A stretch of 64,000 nt of DNA from 66-474 sp036279975. GTDB taxonomy: Bacteria > Pseudomonadota > Gammaproteobacteria > Xanthomonadales > Rhodanobacteraceae. Location of the stretch: the NCBI GenBank assembly GCA_036279975.1, contig DASURP010000096.1:14650-78649 (forward strand). Reading direction: 5' to 3'. The translations under genes and the position numbers were made by a program. Below the pieces are notes generated by a model, which saw nothing but the letters and a program-made list of their open reading frames with translations, was not told where the DNA came from and searched no databases. Positions 1 through 8,626 of the stretch are shown here, one piece after another (position 1 is the first letter of the stretch; every line of letters starts with the position of its first letter).

Positions 1-1183
1 CCGGGTAACCAAGCGCGCGGTATTGGCGCGGGAAGTCCGGCCGCGTCCTGCGCAGGATGAAGATTCCGATCACGCACAGCGCAAGGAACGGCCAGACGCC
101 CAGCACGTAGCCTTCCGCGAGCTGCATGAAATCGCGCAACAACACGTAGATCACCGCGATGACCACGATGAATCCGATCGCGACGTACGGCGTTTCATAT
201 TTTGGATGCACCTTGCCCACGGTGCGGAAAAACAGGCCGTCCTCGGCCATGGCGAAGAACACGCGCGGGCTGGACAGGATGCTGCCGTTGAGCGTGCCGA
301 ACACCGACAGCATCACCAGCGCCCCGACCAGCGAAGCCCCGGCACGGCCCAACACCACGCTGGCGGCGTCGGCCGCGACCGACTTCGAAGCGGCGAGCTG
401 CGGCAATGGCAACGCGCGCAGATAGGCGGCGTTGATCAGCAGGTACACCACGATCACCAGCACGACGCCGCCGATCAATGCCAGCGGCAGGTTGCGCTGC
501 GGATTCCTGACCTCGCCCGACAGTGTGGTCAGGTTTTCCCACCCGTCGTAGGCCCACAACGCTGCGATCAGGCCGATGCCGATGCCGGACCATTTCGCCA
601 CGCCCATCGGTTCGGCATTCAGGGGGTTGTGTTCTCCGCCCGGCGCGAGCAGGAAGATCGCCGCCGACAGTCCCACGATCGCGAGTACCTTGGCGGCGGT
701 CGAGAGATTCTGGATCGCGGCGCCAAGTTTCACGGAACGATAGTTCGCAGCGGCAACCAGGACGATCAGCACCGCCGCGATCACGTGCTGGGCCATTTCC
801 GGGATCGGCACGAAGAAACCCAGGTACTCGGCGAACAACAGGCTTTGCGCGGCCCACGAGATCGGCGTGGTCAACAGCCACATCCAGCCGAACAGGAAAG
901 CGAGCGGCCGCCCATAGGCCTCGCGCAAATACACGTACGGGCCGCCGGCTGCGGGATACATCGTCGCGAGTTCGGCGATCGACAGCGCGCCGAACAGCGC
1001 CACGATGCCACCCAGGATCCACACCAGTGCGATGCCGGTGAGGTTGCCGGTATCCGCGGCGATGCCCGACGGCACCCGGAAGATGCCGCTGCCGATGATC
1101 ACGCCCACCACCACCGCCATGCCGGTGGCGAGGCCAAGTTTGCGCGGCAGTTCGCGACGCGTCACGGGGGGCGAGGCAGCCAT
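1..1183 (-). CDS. APC-family amino acid permease, C-terminus cut by window edge
   Basis: This gene encodes an inner-membrane secondary transporter of the amino acid-polyamine-organocation superfamily, expected to import or exchange amino acids. The ATG at 1181-1183 opens a frame that stays free of stops to base 1, so about 394 residues are visible and the C-terminus is missing. Near the N-terminus is the family's unwound helix 1 signature GVIIGSGIFRVP (residues 27-38), followed by alternating hydrophobic helices. Similarity is strongest to serotonin/amino acid exchanger-like permeases of the APC family. The substrate cannot be assigned. It is transcribed away from the downstream plus-strand genes, and the 273 bases before position 1457 hold no other gene I can support. 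Confidence 0.85.
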   Translation of the reverse strand, partial: MAASPPVTRRELPRKLGLATGMAVVVGVIIGSGIFRVPSGIAADTGNLTGIALVWILGGIVALFGALSIAELATMYPAAGGPYVYLREAYGRPLAFLFGWMWLLTTPISWAAQSLLFAEYLGFFVPIPEMAQHVIAAVLIVLVAAANYRSVKLGAAIQNLSTAAKVLAIVGLSAAIFLLAPGGEHNPLNAEPMGVAKWSGIGIGLIAALWAYDGWENLTTLSGEVRNPQRNLPLALIGGVVLVIVVYLLINAAYLRALPLPQLAASKSVAADAASVVLGRAGASLVGALVMLSVFGTLNGSILSSPRVFFAMAEDGLFFRTVGKVHPKYETPYVAIGFIVVIAVIYVLLRDFMQLAEGYVLGVWPFLALCVIGIFILRRTRPDFPRQYRALGYP

Positions 1184-1456
1184 GGCCGGGCATCGTACAG
1201 GTTCACCACGCTTGTGTAGAGGCAACCGGCGCCGGCGGACTCGCAAGGCTCCGGCTGCGTGTGATGCCGGATGACAAGCCAGACCAGTGTTCCTTCGCTT
1301 TCCGGGTGCCACGGGAGCAGGCCCCGCTACGCGCCCGGACGCCGGCTGGCCCGGGGCCGGGCAAACGACCGCCCACACCGAACTTCGCGGCATCCGGACG
1401 GTCTCACGAACGCGTTGCAACGTCCCGCTCCAGGGTCGGAAAGATAAGGAGCCTCC

Positions 1457-1969
1457 ATGAACGTCAAACCACCCATGCGTTTGTTTTTGCACGGCGCCCT
1501 CGCGCTCAGCCTGGCCGGCATGGCGACGGTCGTGCTGGGCCAGACGCCTGCTCCGCCGCCGCCCGCAAGTGCACCCGTCCCGCCGCCTACAGTGCCGAAC
1601 ACGCCGGTGTCGCCACCGGCCGCGAGCACGTCCCCGCCGCCTGCACGGGCCGCAATGACCATGCCCGCACAGGACGCGGCCGACCAACAGGCGGGCGAGT
1701 TCTACCAGGGCACGAAATCCAGCGCCACGTACCCGCTTCCGGACAGCCATGGCGGTACCCTGACCGTGAACGCGGGCATGCCCGCCCAGGTCAGGACCTA
1801 CGGACCGCCGCCGCCGTTCGAATCGCTGGATGCCGACCACGACGGGCGCATCAGCGAGGCCGAGGCACAGGCTTACCCGCCGCTCGACAGCGATTTCCTG
1901 TATGCCAGTGGCGGTGGCAAGAACATCAGCCGCAATCAATACAAGGACTGGGCTGAAAACCAGCATTGA
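1457..1969 (+). CDS. secreted EF-hand domain protein
   Basis: A small protein of 170 residues, probably exported. Residues 1-29 look like a signal peptide ending near VVLGQT. Residues 30-66 are a proline/alanine-rich linker. A canonical 12-residue EF-hand calcium loop, DADHDGRISEAE, lies at about 125-136. A second, degenerate Asp-containing segment follows near 144-160. An AAGGAG ribosome-binding site lies just before the ATG. Such EF-hand proteins bind calcium in the periplasm or at the surface, but the partner is unknown. A perfect 9-bp hairpin lies 17 bases after the stop. Confidence 0.75.
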   Translation: MNVKPPMRLFLHGALALSLAGMATVVLGQTPAPPPPASAPVPPPTVPNTPVSPPAASTSPPPARAAMTMPAQDAADQQAGEFYQGTKSSATYPLPDSHGGTLTVNAGMPAQVRTYGPPPPFESLDADHDGRISEAEAQAYPPLDSDFLYASGGGKNISRNQYKDWAENQH

Positions 1970-1985
1970 CGGGGCGCCAGCGCGC

Positions 1986-2013
1986 CGCGCGGACGGGGTT
2001 GCACGTCCGCGCG
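1986..2013. terminator. hairpin after the EF-hand gene
   Basis: A perfect 9-bp inverted repeat (CGCGCGGAC / GTCCGCGCG) with a 10-base loop begins 17 bases after the EF-hand stop codon. There is no run of T after it, so intrinsic termination is uncertain. It may only protect the 3' end. Confidence 0.4.
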
Positions 2014-2060
2014 TCCGTTATGCATGATGATGCCGAAACCTCCACCACGGCCCGTCCGGC

Positions 2061-2543
2061 ATGCCCACCCACCTCCAGGGGAACCATGCGGCAATCGCCA
2101 CGTCCCGCGCCACCCTCGCCGACCTGGACGCGCTGGCCGGACTGTTCGACGCCTATCGCGTGTTCTACCGGCAGCCGTCCGATCGCCGGGCTGCCCGGGC
2201 GTTCCTGCAGGAACGCCTGCAACGCGGCGAGTCCGTGATCTTCATCGCGCAAGCTGCAGCAAGCGGTGCCGCGCTGGGGTTCACGCAGTTGTATCCATCG
2301 TTCTCGTCGGTGTCGGCCCGCCGGACCTGGATCCTCAACGACTTGTTCGTCGCGCCGGAAGCCCGGCAGCGCGGGGGCGCGCGCGCGTTGATGGCATGCG
2401 CGCAAAGCTTCGCCATGACAACCGGGGCGCTGCGCCTGGCGCTGGAAACGGCCAAGGACAACCGCGCCGCACAGGCACTCTACGAGTCACTGGGTTACGT
2501 TCGTGAAGCAGGCTTCCGCCACTACGCGCTGGAGCCTGCCTGA
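2061..2543 (+). CDS. GNAT-family N-acetyltransferase
   Basis: A 160-residue single-domain GNAT protein that transfers an acetyl group from acetyl-CoA to an amine. The acetyl-CoA-binding core is visible as LNDLFVAPEARQRGGARALM (about residues 91-110), with the pyrophosphate-binding Q/R-x-x-G-x-A loop. The C-terminal ALYESLGYVREAGFRHY segment is typical of small-molecule GNATs. The substrate is not predictable. The stop lies 3 bases from the end of the convergent methyltransferase gene at 2547-3221, so the two genes meet tail to tail. Confidence 0.8.
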   Translation: MPTHLQGNHAAIATSRATLADLDALAGLFDAYRVFYRQPSDRRAARAFLQERLQRGESVIFIAQAAASGAALGFTQLYPSFSSVSARRTWILNDLFVAPEARQRGGARALMACAQSFAMTTGALRLALETAKDNRAAQALYESLGYVREAGFRHYALEPA

Positions 2544-2546
2544 CGA

Positions 2547-3221
2547 TCAGGTGCGTGGCGATTGCCTGACGCCGATGATCTGGTGCGAGCGCAGCCGCTG
2601 ATAGACATACACGTTCGCCGGCGGCAGGTTGCGCAGCGCGAACCCGGCCCGGCGCATGCGCAGGCCCAGCTTCTCGCGTTCCCACCGGCGCACCGGGCTG
2701 ACCGGGCCATAGGTGAACTGGATGAAGCGGCCTTCGTCGCCCAGCGCCGCGAATGCCGCGCGCAGGATTTCGCAGCGCAGCGCGCTGCCCATGGACAGCA
2801 TGCCAAGTCCGCTGACCACCGCATCCAGCTTGCCGTCGGCGAGCAAACCATGTTCGCCCGCCAACGCGTCGAGGTGGCGTGCATCCGCACAGGCGACCGC
2901 GACGCCAGGAAACCGCTCGCGCAGGAAGCCTGCCAGATCGGGGTTGATCTCGACGACCAGCAACCGCGATGGTGCAATCCCGGCGTCCAGCAACGCCCGC
3001 GTGAACACGCCCGTTCCCGCGCCAACCTCGACCACGCGCGAACTGCCCGGGGGAAGCTGCTCGACCATCAAACCCGCCAGTTGGCGCCCTGAAGGCGTCA
3101 CCGAAGCCATCTTCACCGGGTCGCGCATCCACTGCCGCAGGAAGGTACGGATTGAATGCAGGTCGAGCGCGGCTTCTCCGCCGTGGTGTTGGTTCAGGTG
3201 GGGGTCGGAAGGAGATCTCAT
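2547..3221 (-). CDS. PmtA-like class I SAM-dependent methyltransferase
   Basis: A 224-residue class I methyltransferase. It resembles the Sinorhizobium-type phospholipid N-methyltransferase group, which methylates phosphatidylethanolamine towards phosphatidylcholine. Evidence is the lead segment FLRQWMRDPVKMASVTPSGR (about 28-47), the SAM-binding motif VVEVGAGTGVFTRAL (about 63-77), the acidic ribose-binding segment LLVVEINPDL, then DAVVSGLGMLSM and FIQFTYGPVSPV. The family is also close to rRNA adenine dimethylases, so the phospholipid substrate is an inference. It is a single gene between convergent and divergent neighbours. Confidence 0.7.
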   Translation of the reverse strand: MRSPSDPHLNQHHGGEAALDLHSIRTFLRQWMRDPVKMASVTPSGRQLAGLMVEQLPPGSSRVVEVGAGTGVFTRALLDAGIAPSRLLVVEINPDLAGFLRERFPGVAVACADARHLDALAGEHGLLADGKLDAVVSGLGMLSMGSALRCEILRAAFAALGDEGRFIQFTYGPVSPVRRWEREKLGLRMRRAGFALRNLPPANVYVYQRLRSHQIIGVRQSPRT

Positions 3222-3290
3222 CGGTGCGCTGTTTTAACACAACGCACGTGCGAAGTTCGTGAACCGGTCCGCCCGGGCCGGGCCGGCCCC

Positions 3291-3707
3291 TCAGCGATGG
3301 CCGCGGTGGTAGTAACCGCCATGGCCGCGATGCCAGCCACGCCGGCGGTAGTCCCCGTGGTAGCGGTAATGGCGCGGATAGTACGTCCGCTGGTAGGTAC
3401 GGTAGTGCGGCGCGTGATAACGGTAGTACGGGGCGTAATAACCATACCCGTAGGACACCGGCTGCGGTGCATAGTAGACCGGCGCCGGGTAGTACACGGG
3501 CGGCGGATAGACCGGCGTGTAGTAGACCGGTGCGGCCCAATACCCGCAACGCCAGCAATTGCCGACACCGACCGAGATGCCCGGAACGGAAATGCCGATG
3601 CCCACGCTCACGTGACCGTGCGCGAGCGCGCCCGGCGCGATCCACAACGCGGCGGCCATGACCGCGACGGCCAGGCCCGCGCGGCGGGCGAATGCATGGA
3701 TCTTCAT
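3291..3707 (-). CDS. secreted tyrosine/histidine/arginine-rich protein
   Basis: A 138-residue protein of unknown function. Residues 1-29 are a clear signal peptide (MKIHAFARRAGLAVAVMAAALW, cleavage near ALA-HG). A glycine/valine segment with two cysteines (CWRC, about 51-54) follows. The rest is low-complexity, rich in Tyr, Pro, His and Arg (repeated PVYYxPVY and YYxRHYR patterns). Such composition suggests an extracytoplasmic, possibly metal- or surface-binding protein. I recognise no catalytic domain. The 237 bases between its start and the rlmKL stop contain nothing I can name. Confidence 0.65.
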   Translation of the reverse strand: MKIHAFARRAGLAVAVMAAALWIAPGALAHGHVSVGIGISVPGISVGVGNCWRCGYWAAPVYYTPVYPPPVYYPAPVYYAPQPVSYGYGYYAPYYRYHAPHYRTYQRTYYPRHYRYHGDYRRRGWHRGHGGYYHRGHR

Positions 3708-3944
3708 GGCGTCCCTCCGCTTCCGGCCACGCCTGCATGCTTGCGCCAGGGCGCTGAATCATCCCTGAAATGATCCTTCAGGCGAACGTCACCGGTCACT
3801 GCGCCACGGCGTGGGCCGATGGACGAAACGCACGCAGTTTCCACGCGCAACGGAACGGCCATCAGAGCCGCCATCAAAGCCGCCACCCATGGCCAAGGGC
3901 TCCCTGGCCTGATTTTTCACGACAGCCGCTTCAAACCACTGCCT

Positions 3945-6092
3945 TCAACGTTTCTTCAAAATCCAGCAGCCGTGGATGCCCGGCCTGCGCGCGAAATCCG
4001 GGGGAATGCTGGCGCGCCCGATGTCATCGATGGCGAAGGTACGCGACAACGACTCCGCATCCAGCCTGAAGCGCCGGAAGTTGTTGGAAAACACGATCAC
4101 GCCATCCTCGTGCAGGCGGCGCGCGCAGGTTTCCAGCAGTTCGACGTGGTCGCGCTGGACGTCGAAGTCCCCGGCGCGCTTCGAATTGGAAAACGTGGGT
4201 GGATCGACATAGATCAACCCGCGGCGCGAGCGGTCCTCGCGCAGGAAAGCCAGGGCATCGGCCCGGACCAGCTTGTGCGCGCTGCCACTGAAGCCGTTCA
4301 GGCCAAGGTTGCGCGAGGCCCATTCCAGGTATCCCTGCGACAGGTCGACGCTGGTGGTGCTGCGCGCGCCGCCTGCCGCGGCGTACACGCTGGCCGCGCC
4401 GGTATAGGCGAACAGGTTCAGGACATCGCGACCCGCGGCGAGCTCGCGCACATGCGCACGCACCAGCCGGTGATCGAGGAACAGCCCGGTGTCGATACGG
4501 TCGCGCAGGTTGACCAGAAAGCGCAGCCCGCCCTCTTCCACGACCAGGAATTCCTCGCGCTCGGCGAAGCGCCCGTACTTGCTGCCTCCCTTGCCGCGCG
4601 CACGGGTTTTCAGCACCAGCCGTTCGCGCGGCACTTCCAGCACCGTGCCGGCGGCGCGTTGCAGATCGCGCAAGCGGGTTTGCGCCGCGCCTGCATCGAT
4701 GTCCGCGGGTGGTGCGTACTCCTGGACGTGCAGCCAGGTCTGTGCCTCCCCGCCCGCTTCGGGCGTGCCGCGATACACGTCGATGGCCGCCGCGTATTCG
4801 GGCATGTCGGCGTCGTAAGCGCGAAAACAGCTGACATGCCCGCGCGCCAACGCCTTGCGCAGGTTGCGCAGGTTCTTGCGGATGCGGTTGGCGACCATTT
4901 CCGCGCCGGGCGACAACGGCAGCGCGGCCGCAACCGCGCGCGGCGCACGAATGTCGAACAAGGCCAGCCTGCATTCGATTGCGCCGTTGAACAGCGCGTA
5001 ATGCTTGTCGGCGCCGAGGCCGAGGGCGTGCTCGAGCTCCGGCTCGCTGGTCAACACCGCCGCGCGCCAACCGACGAAATCCGCCTTCAGGCGTTCCCCC
5101 AGCGTGCGGTACAGGGCCGGCAGGGCCGCAAGGTCGCCCATGCGCTCGCCATACGGCGGATTGGTGATCACGAGTCCATGCGCAAACCCGCCGGGCCGCT
5201 GCAGGTGCGCGACGTCGTGTTTCTCCAGCGTCACGAAACCGGCGACGCCCGCGCTCTGCAGGTTGTGCGTGGTCGCGGCGACCATGCGCGGATCGGAATC
5301 GCTGCCGAAGAAGCACGCGCGCAAGCCGCGCAGCCCTTCCAGCGCGCGCGCCTGCGCGGCCTCGTGCAGGCCCCGCCAAAGGGCGGCGTCATGGCTGCGC
5401 CAGCCAAGGAACCCGAAATGATCGCGTTGCAGCGCCGGCGCCACGCCGGCCGCCATCCACGCCGCTTCGATCAACAGCGTGCCCGAGCCGCACATGGGAT
5501 CGACCAGCGCGCCGCCCGCCGCGTACGTCCCGGGCCAACGCGCCCGCAACAGCATCGCGCAAGCCAGGTTTTCCTTCAGCGGCGCCTCACCCTGGTCGCG
5601 CCGCCAGCCGCGCCGGTGCAACGGCTCGCCGGAAAGGTCCAGCGATACGATCGCGCGGCCCTTGTGCAGGTGCAGGTTCAGGCGCACGTCTGGGCGTTCC
5701 AGCCGGATCGTCGGGCGCGTACCGGAACGTTCGCGGCACTGGTCCACGATCGCATCCTTCACCTTTTGCGCCGCAAAGCCCGAATGCGCAAGCGAACCGC
5801 TGCTGCCGCTGGCGTCGATCGCCAGTGTCGCATCCGGTGCGAGGTGCCCGGACCAGTCGATCGCCTGCACGCCCGCGTACAGGGTTTCCGCGTCGGCGGC
5901 ATCGAACTCCGACAGTGCCAGCAGGATGCGGCTGGCGAGGCGCGATTCCAGGCAGGCGCGGTAGCCGTCTTCGAGGCTGCCGCTGAAACGCACGCCCGCC
6001 AACGCTTCGTGCGCCTCGCACCCCAGCGCGGCCAATTCGTCACGCAACAGGTATTCGAGGCCCTTGGGGCAGGTGGCGAAGAACGCGGCCAC
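3945..6092 (-). CDS. rlmKL: bifunctional 23S rRNA methyltransferase RlmKL
   Basis: A fused enzyme that makes m2G2445 and m7G2069 in 23S rRNA during large-subunit assembly. The first half carries a THUMP domain, then the SAM site VDPMCGSGTLLIEAA and the catalytic NPPYGER. The second half (RlmK) has NLFAYTGAASVYAAAGG and the IYVDPPTFSNSKR motif. I place the start at GTG 6090-6092, giving 715 residues (E. coli RlmL is 702), because VAAFFATCPKGLEYLL matches the family N-terminus. An upstream extension would run into the hydrolase gene, whose stop lies 5 bases before this GTG. The tight spacing suggests translational coupling. Confidence 0.93.
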   Translation of the reverse strand: MAAFFATCPKGLEYLLRDELAALGCEAHEALAGVRFSGSLEDGYRACLESRLASRILLALSEFDAADAETLYAGVQAIDWSGHLAPDATLAIDASGSSGSLAHSGFAAQKVKDAIVDQCRERSGTRPTIRLERPDVRLNLHLHKGRAIVSLDLSGEPLHRRGWRRDQGEAPLKENLACAMLLRARWPGTYAAGGALVDPMCGSGTLLIEAAWMAAGVAPALQRDHFGFLGWRSHDAALWRGLHEAAQARALEGLRGLRACFFGSDSDPRMVAATTHNLQSAGVAGFVTLEKHDVAHLQRPGGFAHGLVITNPPYGERMGDLAALPALYRTLGERLKADFVGWRAAVLTSEPELEHALGLGADKHYALFNGAIECRLALFDIRAPRAVAAALPLSPGAEMVANRIRKNLRNLRKALARGHVSCFRAYDADMPEYAAAIDVYRGTPEAGGEAQTWLHVQEYAPPADIDAGAAQTRLRDLQRAAGTVLEVPRERLVLKTRARGKGGSKYGRFAEREEFLVVEEGGLRFLVNLRDRIDTGLFLDHRLVRAHVRELAAGRDVLNLFAYTGAASVYAAAGGARSTTSVDLSQGYLEWASRNLGLNGFSGSAHKLVRADALAFLREDRSRRGLIYVDPPTFSNSKRAGDFDVQRDHVELLETCARRLHEDGVIVFSNNFRRFRLDAESLSRTFAIDDIGRASIPPDFARRPGIHGCWILKKR

Positions 6093-6097
6093 GGGGG

Positions 6098-6619
6098 TTA
6101 CGTCACGATCGACTGGAGGAACACGCGGAACTCCCGCTCGATCGTGGCAACGTGCTCTGCCAGGCGATGGCCATCGTCCAGCAGCAACGCGGGCATGCCG
6201 CGTGCACGCGCGAACGCGAGCGCCGTATCGACCGGACACAATTCGTCACGGTAACCATGCACCAGCATGCCGGGAACGCCATGTGCCGCGTCGAAACGCC
6301 GCGGACAACCGGGAATGTCGATCGGCAATGCGACCAGGAACAGGCCGTCGCATGGCGCCTGCAACGATGCCAAGCCGGACACGAACGCGCCCATGCTGGA
6401 ACCGGCCAGCACCAGTGGGTGCGGTTGCCCATGCATCGAGGCAACCAGGCGCGCGACACGCGGCGCCACCGAGCCCGCATGGCCGAGCGCATCGTCTTCA
6501 CGGTAGTCGGGCCTGGACGTTCTCCAGCCCAGCTCCTCGGCGACGCGCGCCAATGCGCTGGCCTTGGTGGCGTCGGGGCCGCTGTCGGAGCCGTGGGAAA
6601 GGATGACGTGGCAGGGCAT
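6098..6619 (-). CDS. small alpha/beta-fold hydrolase
   Basis: A 173-residue predicted serine hydrolase of the short alpha/beta family. The nucleophile elbow GSSMGAF holds the catalytic Ser, HGYRDELCPVD holds the likely acid, and LLDDGHRLAEH near the C-terminus holds the catalytic His. The N-terminal VILSHGSDSGPDATK carries the oxyanion-hole HG. The ATG at 6617-6619 gives a protein of normal length. The substrate is unknown. It lies 5 bases upstream of rlmKL and is transcribed divergently from the amidase at 6701. Confidence 0.75.
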   Translation of the reverse strand: MPCHVILSHGSDSGPDATKASALARVAEELGWRTSRPDYREDDALGHAGSVAPRVARLVASMHGQPHPLVLAGSSMGAFVSGLASLQAPCDGLFLVALPIDIPGCPRRFDAAHGVPGMLVHGYRDELCPVDTALAFARARGMPALLLDDGHRLAEHVATIEREFRVFLQSIVT

Positions 6620-6700
6620 GGACAAGGCGATGATCCGGGGATCGAAAAGCGTAACAGGCCAGCCCGCTTTCCCGCGCCGTTTTCGTGCAACACTCTTGGC

Positions 6701-7279
6701 ATGCAGACGCCACTGACGATCCACGACGCACCGCTGCCCTACGCCGCCAAGCTGGACGCCCGCGTACGCGCCGGCATCGACCTCGTGGTCATCCATTGCA
6801 CCGAGCTGCCCGATCTCGCGACCGCGCGCGAATACGGCGAACGCATCGTGCACCCGAGCGGCACCGGCAACAGCGGGCACTATTACATCGACCGCGACGG
6901 CGGCGTGTCCCGCTACGTGTCCGAGGAGCGCGTGGCGCACCACGTGCGCGGCCACAACGAACATTCCGTCGGCATCGAACTGGTCAACAATGGCCGTTAT
7001 CCCGACTGGCTGGATTCGCGCCATCAAACGATGAGCGAGCCGTATCCGGCGGCACAGGTCGACGCTTTGCTGGCCCTGCTCGCGCACCTGCGCACGACCC
7101 TGCCGAACCTGCGGCACATCGCCGGCCACGCAGACCTCGACACCGGCAAGGTCCCGGCCAACGACAATGCCGCCCGGTTGGTACGCCGCAAGCTCGACCC
7201 CGGCCCAATGTTCCCGTGGCCGCGCGTGATGGCCGCGTGCGGACTGCAACGCCTGGACGCCGGACCGTACTCGCTATAA
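6701..7279 (+). CDS. AmpD-type N-acetylmuramoyl-L-alanine amidase
   Basis: A 192-residue amidase_2 domain enzyme that cleaves the amide between N-acetylmuramic acid and L-alanine of peptidoglycan fragments. Zinc-binding and core motifs are VVIHCTELPD (first His), HPSGTGNSGHYYIDRDGGV, the HNEHSVGIELVNNG segment, and IAGHADLDTGKVPAND near the C-terminus. There is no signal peptide, so it is more like cytoplasmic AmpD than periplasmic AmiD. A role in murein recycling is inferred. Its stop codon overlaps the -10 hexamer proposed for tesB. Confidence 0.82.
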   Translation: MQTPLTIHDAPLPYAAKLDARVRAGIDLVVIHCTELPDLATAREYGERIVHPSGTGNSGHYYIDRDGGVSRYVSEERVAHHVRGHNEHSVGIELVNNGRYPDWLDSRHQTMSEPYPAAQVDALLALLAHLRTTLPNLRHIAGHADLDTGKVPANDNAARLVRRKLDPGPMFPWPRVMAACGLQRLDAGPYSL

Positions 7280-7280
7280 T
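7275..7280 (+). promoter_or_regulatory. putative -10 element for tesB
   Basis: A perfect TATAAT hexamer overlaps the amidase stop codon and lies 29 bases before the tesB ATG. No good -35 is visible 16-18 bases upstream, so it is weak or needs an activator. Confidence 0.4.
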
Positions 7281-7309
7281 TCCGCGTCTTTTTGTCGCGC
7301 CGGATCCCC

Positions 7310-8179
7310 ATGACCCAACCCCATGTTCCCGAACTGATCGAACTGCTGCAACTGGAACGTTTGGAGGACAACCTGTTCCGCGGCCAGAGCCGCGACATCG
7401 GCACCCGCTATGTGTTCGGCGGCCAGGTGTTGGGGCAGGCCCTGTCGGCCGCGCAGCAGACCGTCGATCCTGCGCGCGCCGCGCACTCGCTGCACGCCTA
7501 CTTCCTGCGTGCCGGCGACGTCGAGGCGCCGATCGTGTACCGCGTCAACCGCGCCCGCGACGGGCACAGCTTTTCGGTGCGGCGCGTGGAAGCGATCCAG
7601 CACGGCCAGCCGATCCTGAATTGCGCGGTGTCTTTCCAGATCGACGAATCCGGTTTCGAGCACCAGTCCGGCATGCCGGAAGTGCCGGGGCCGGAGGATC
7701 TCGAACCGCCCAAGTCCCTGCCTGCCGCCGAGCTGGACAGGCTGCCCGCGAAGCTGCAACGCTGGCTTTCCACCGACGGCCCGTTCGAATACCGGTTCGT
7801 GTGGCCGCGCGACGAATTGCATCCCTCCAAGCGTCCGCCGCACCAGCACATCTGGTTCCGCCTGGCCCAGCGCATCGACGCCGCGCCTGCCCTGCACCGC
7901 GCGCTGCTGGCGTATGCCTCGGACTACCACCTGATCGGCACCGCGCTGTTGCCGCACGGCGTTTCCTACCTGACACCCAACCTGCAAATGGCCAGCCTCG
8001 ACCATGCCATCTGGTTCCATCGTCCATTCAGGGTCGACGACTGGATCCTGTACGCCTGCGAAAGTCCGACCGCGCAAGGTGCGCGCGGCCTGGTGCGCGG
8101 ACAGATGTTCGACCGTTCCGGCAGCCTCGTCACATCGACCGCACAGGAAGGCCTGTTGCGACTTCGCAAGGCCCGTTGA
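7310..8179 (+). CDS. tesB: acyl-CoA thioesterase II
   Basis: A 289-residue double-hotdog thioesterase that hydrolyses medium- and long-chain acyl-CoA to free fatty acid and CoA. The first hotdog shows FRGQSRDIGTRYVFGGQVLG and SLHAYFLRAGD. The second shows LLAYASDYHLIGTAL (with the catalytic Asp), SLDHAIWFHRPFRVDDWILY and GLVRGQMFDRSGSLVTSTAQEGLLR, where the conserved Thr/Gln sit. Length matches E. coli TesB (286). The ATG at 7310 is preferred to an in-frame upstream codon because the protein then begins MTQPHVPELIELL, as in the family. Confidence 0.92.
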   Translation: MTQPHVPELIELLQLERLEDNLFRGQSRDIGTRYVFGGQVLGQALSAAQQTVDPARAAHSLHAYFLRAGDVEAPIVYRVNRARDGHSFSVRRVEAIQHGQPILNCAVSFQIDESGFEHQSGMPEVPGPEDLEPPKSLPAAELDRLPAKLQRWLSTDGPFEYRFVWPRDELHPSKRPPHQHIWFRLAQRIDAAPALHRALLAYASDYHLIGTALLPHGVSYLTPNLQMASLDHAIWFHRPFRVDDWILYACESPTAQGARGLVRGQMFDRSGSLVTSTAQEGLLRLRKAR

Positions 8180-8232
8180 ACGTTCAGGCAATAGCCGATT
8201 GCAACCGGCCCCGGCTGTCGTAAACTCATTGC

Positions 8233-8625
8233 ATGCGCAGGATCTACACCTCCCCGCGGATCGAGAACATCGAACGGCTGGTCGCCGTGATGGCCGAGCA
8301 CGGCATCGCCACCAAGGTGACCAACCGGCGTGTCTACGACGGCACCAGCTACACGCGTTTCTCGTACGCGCGCCCTGGCCACAGCGACGACTGGCCGGCG
8401 GTCTGGGTCAGGCACGCCAGCGACCACACCAGGGCGCGCCAGTTGATGCGTGAAATCGGCATCGAGCCGGTGACGCGCTACGCCGAGGAACTGGCCGCGT
8501 ATCGTTTCCAGAAGGATGGCGGGCGCGGTGCCGCCCGCACTGCCGCGCGGGTGCGCACCGCGATGCTGGTCGCAGTGGCCATCGCGGTCGCGATTTACGG
8601 GGCCAAGTTGATATCGGTCTGGTGA
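8233..8625 (+). CDS. small membrane-anchored protein, DUF2007-like
   Basis: A 130-residue protein. The first 90 residues (MRRIYTSPRIENIERLVAVM) form a compact alpha/beta domain resembling the putative signal-transducing DUF2007 fold; xanthomonad homologues are annotated as pathogenicity-like. Residues about 108-126 form one hydrophobic helix (AMLVAVAIAVAIYGAKL), so the protein is probably tail-anchored in the inner membrane. No function is established. It ends 1 base before bpt and is probably co-transcribed with it. Confidence 0.6.
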   Translation: MRRIYTSPRIENIERLVAVMAEHGIATKVTNRRVYDGTSYTRFSYARPGHSDDWPAVWVRHASDHTRARQLMREIGIEPVTRYAEELAAYRFQKDGGRGAARTAARVRTAMLVAVAIAVAIYGAKLISVW

Positions 8626-8626
8626 C

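Noticed and set aside
195..1193. Arg/Gly-rich minus-strand frame over the permease gene
   Set aside because: It is out of frame with the permease, which has the APC helix signature and runs off the window edge.
3819..6254. Long plus-strand open frame opposite rlmKL
   Set aside because: The minus strand carries all RlmKL motifs; the plus frame has no recognisable domain.
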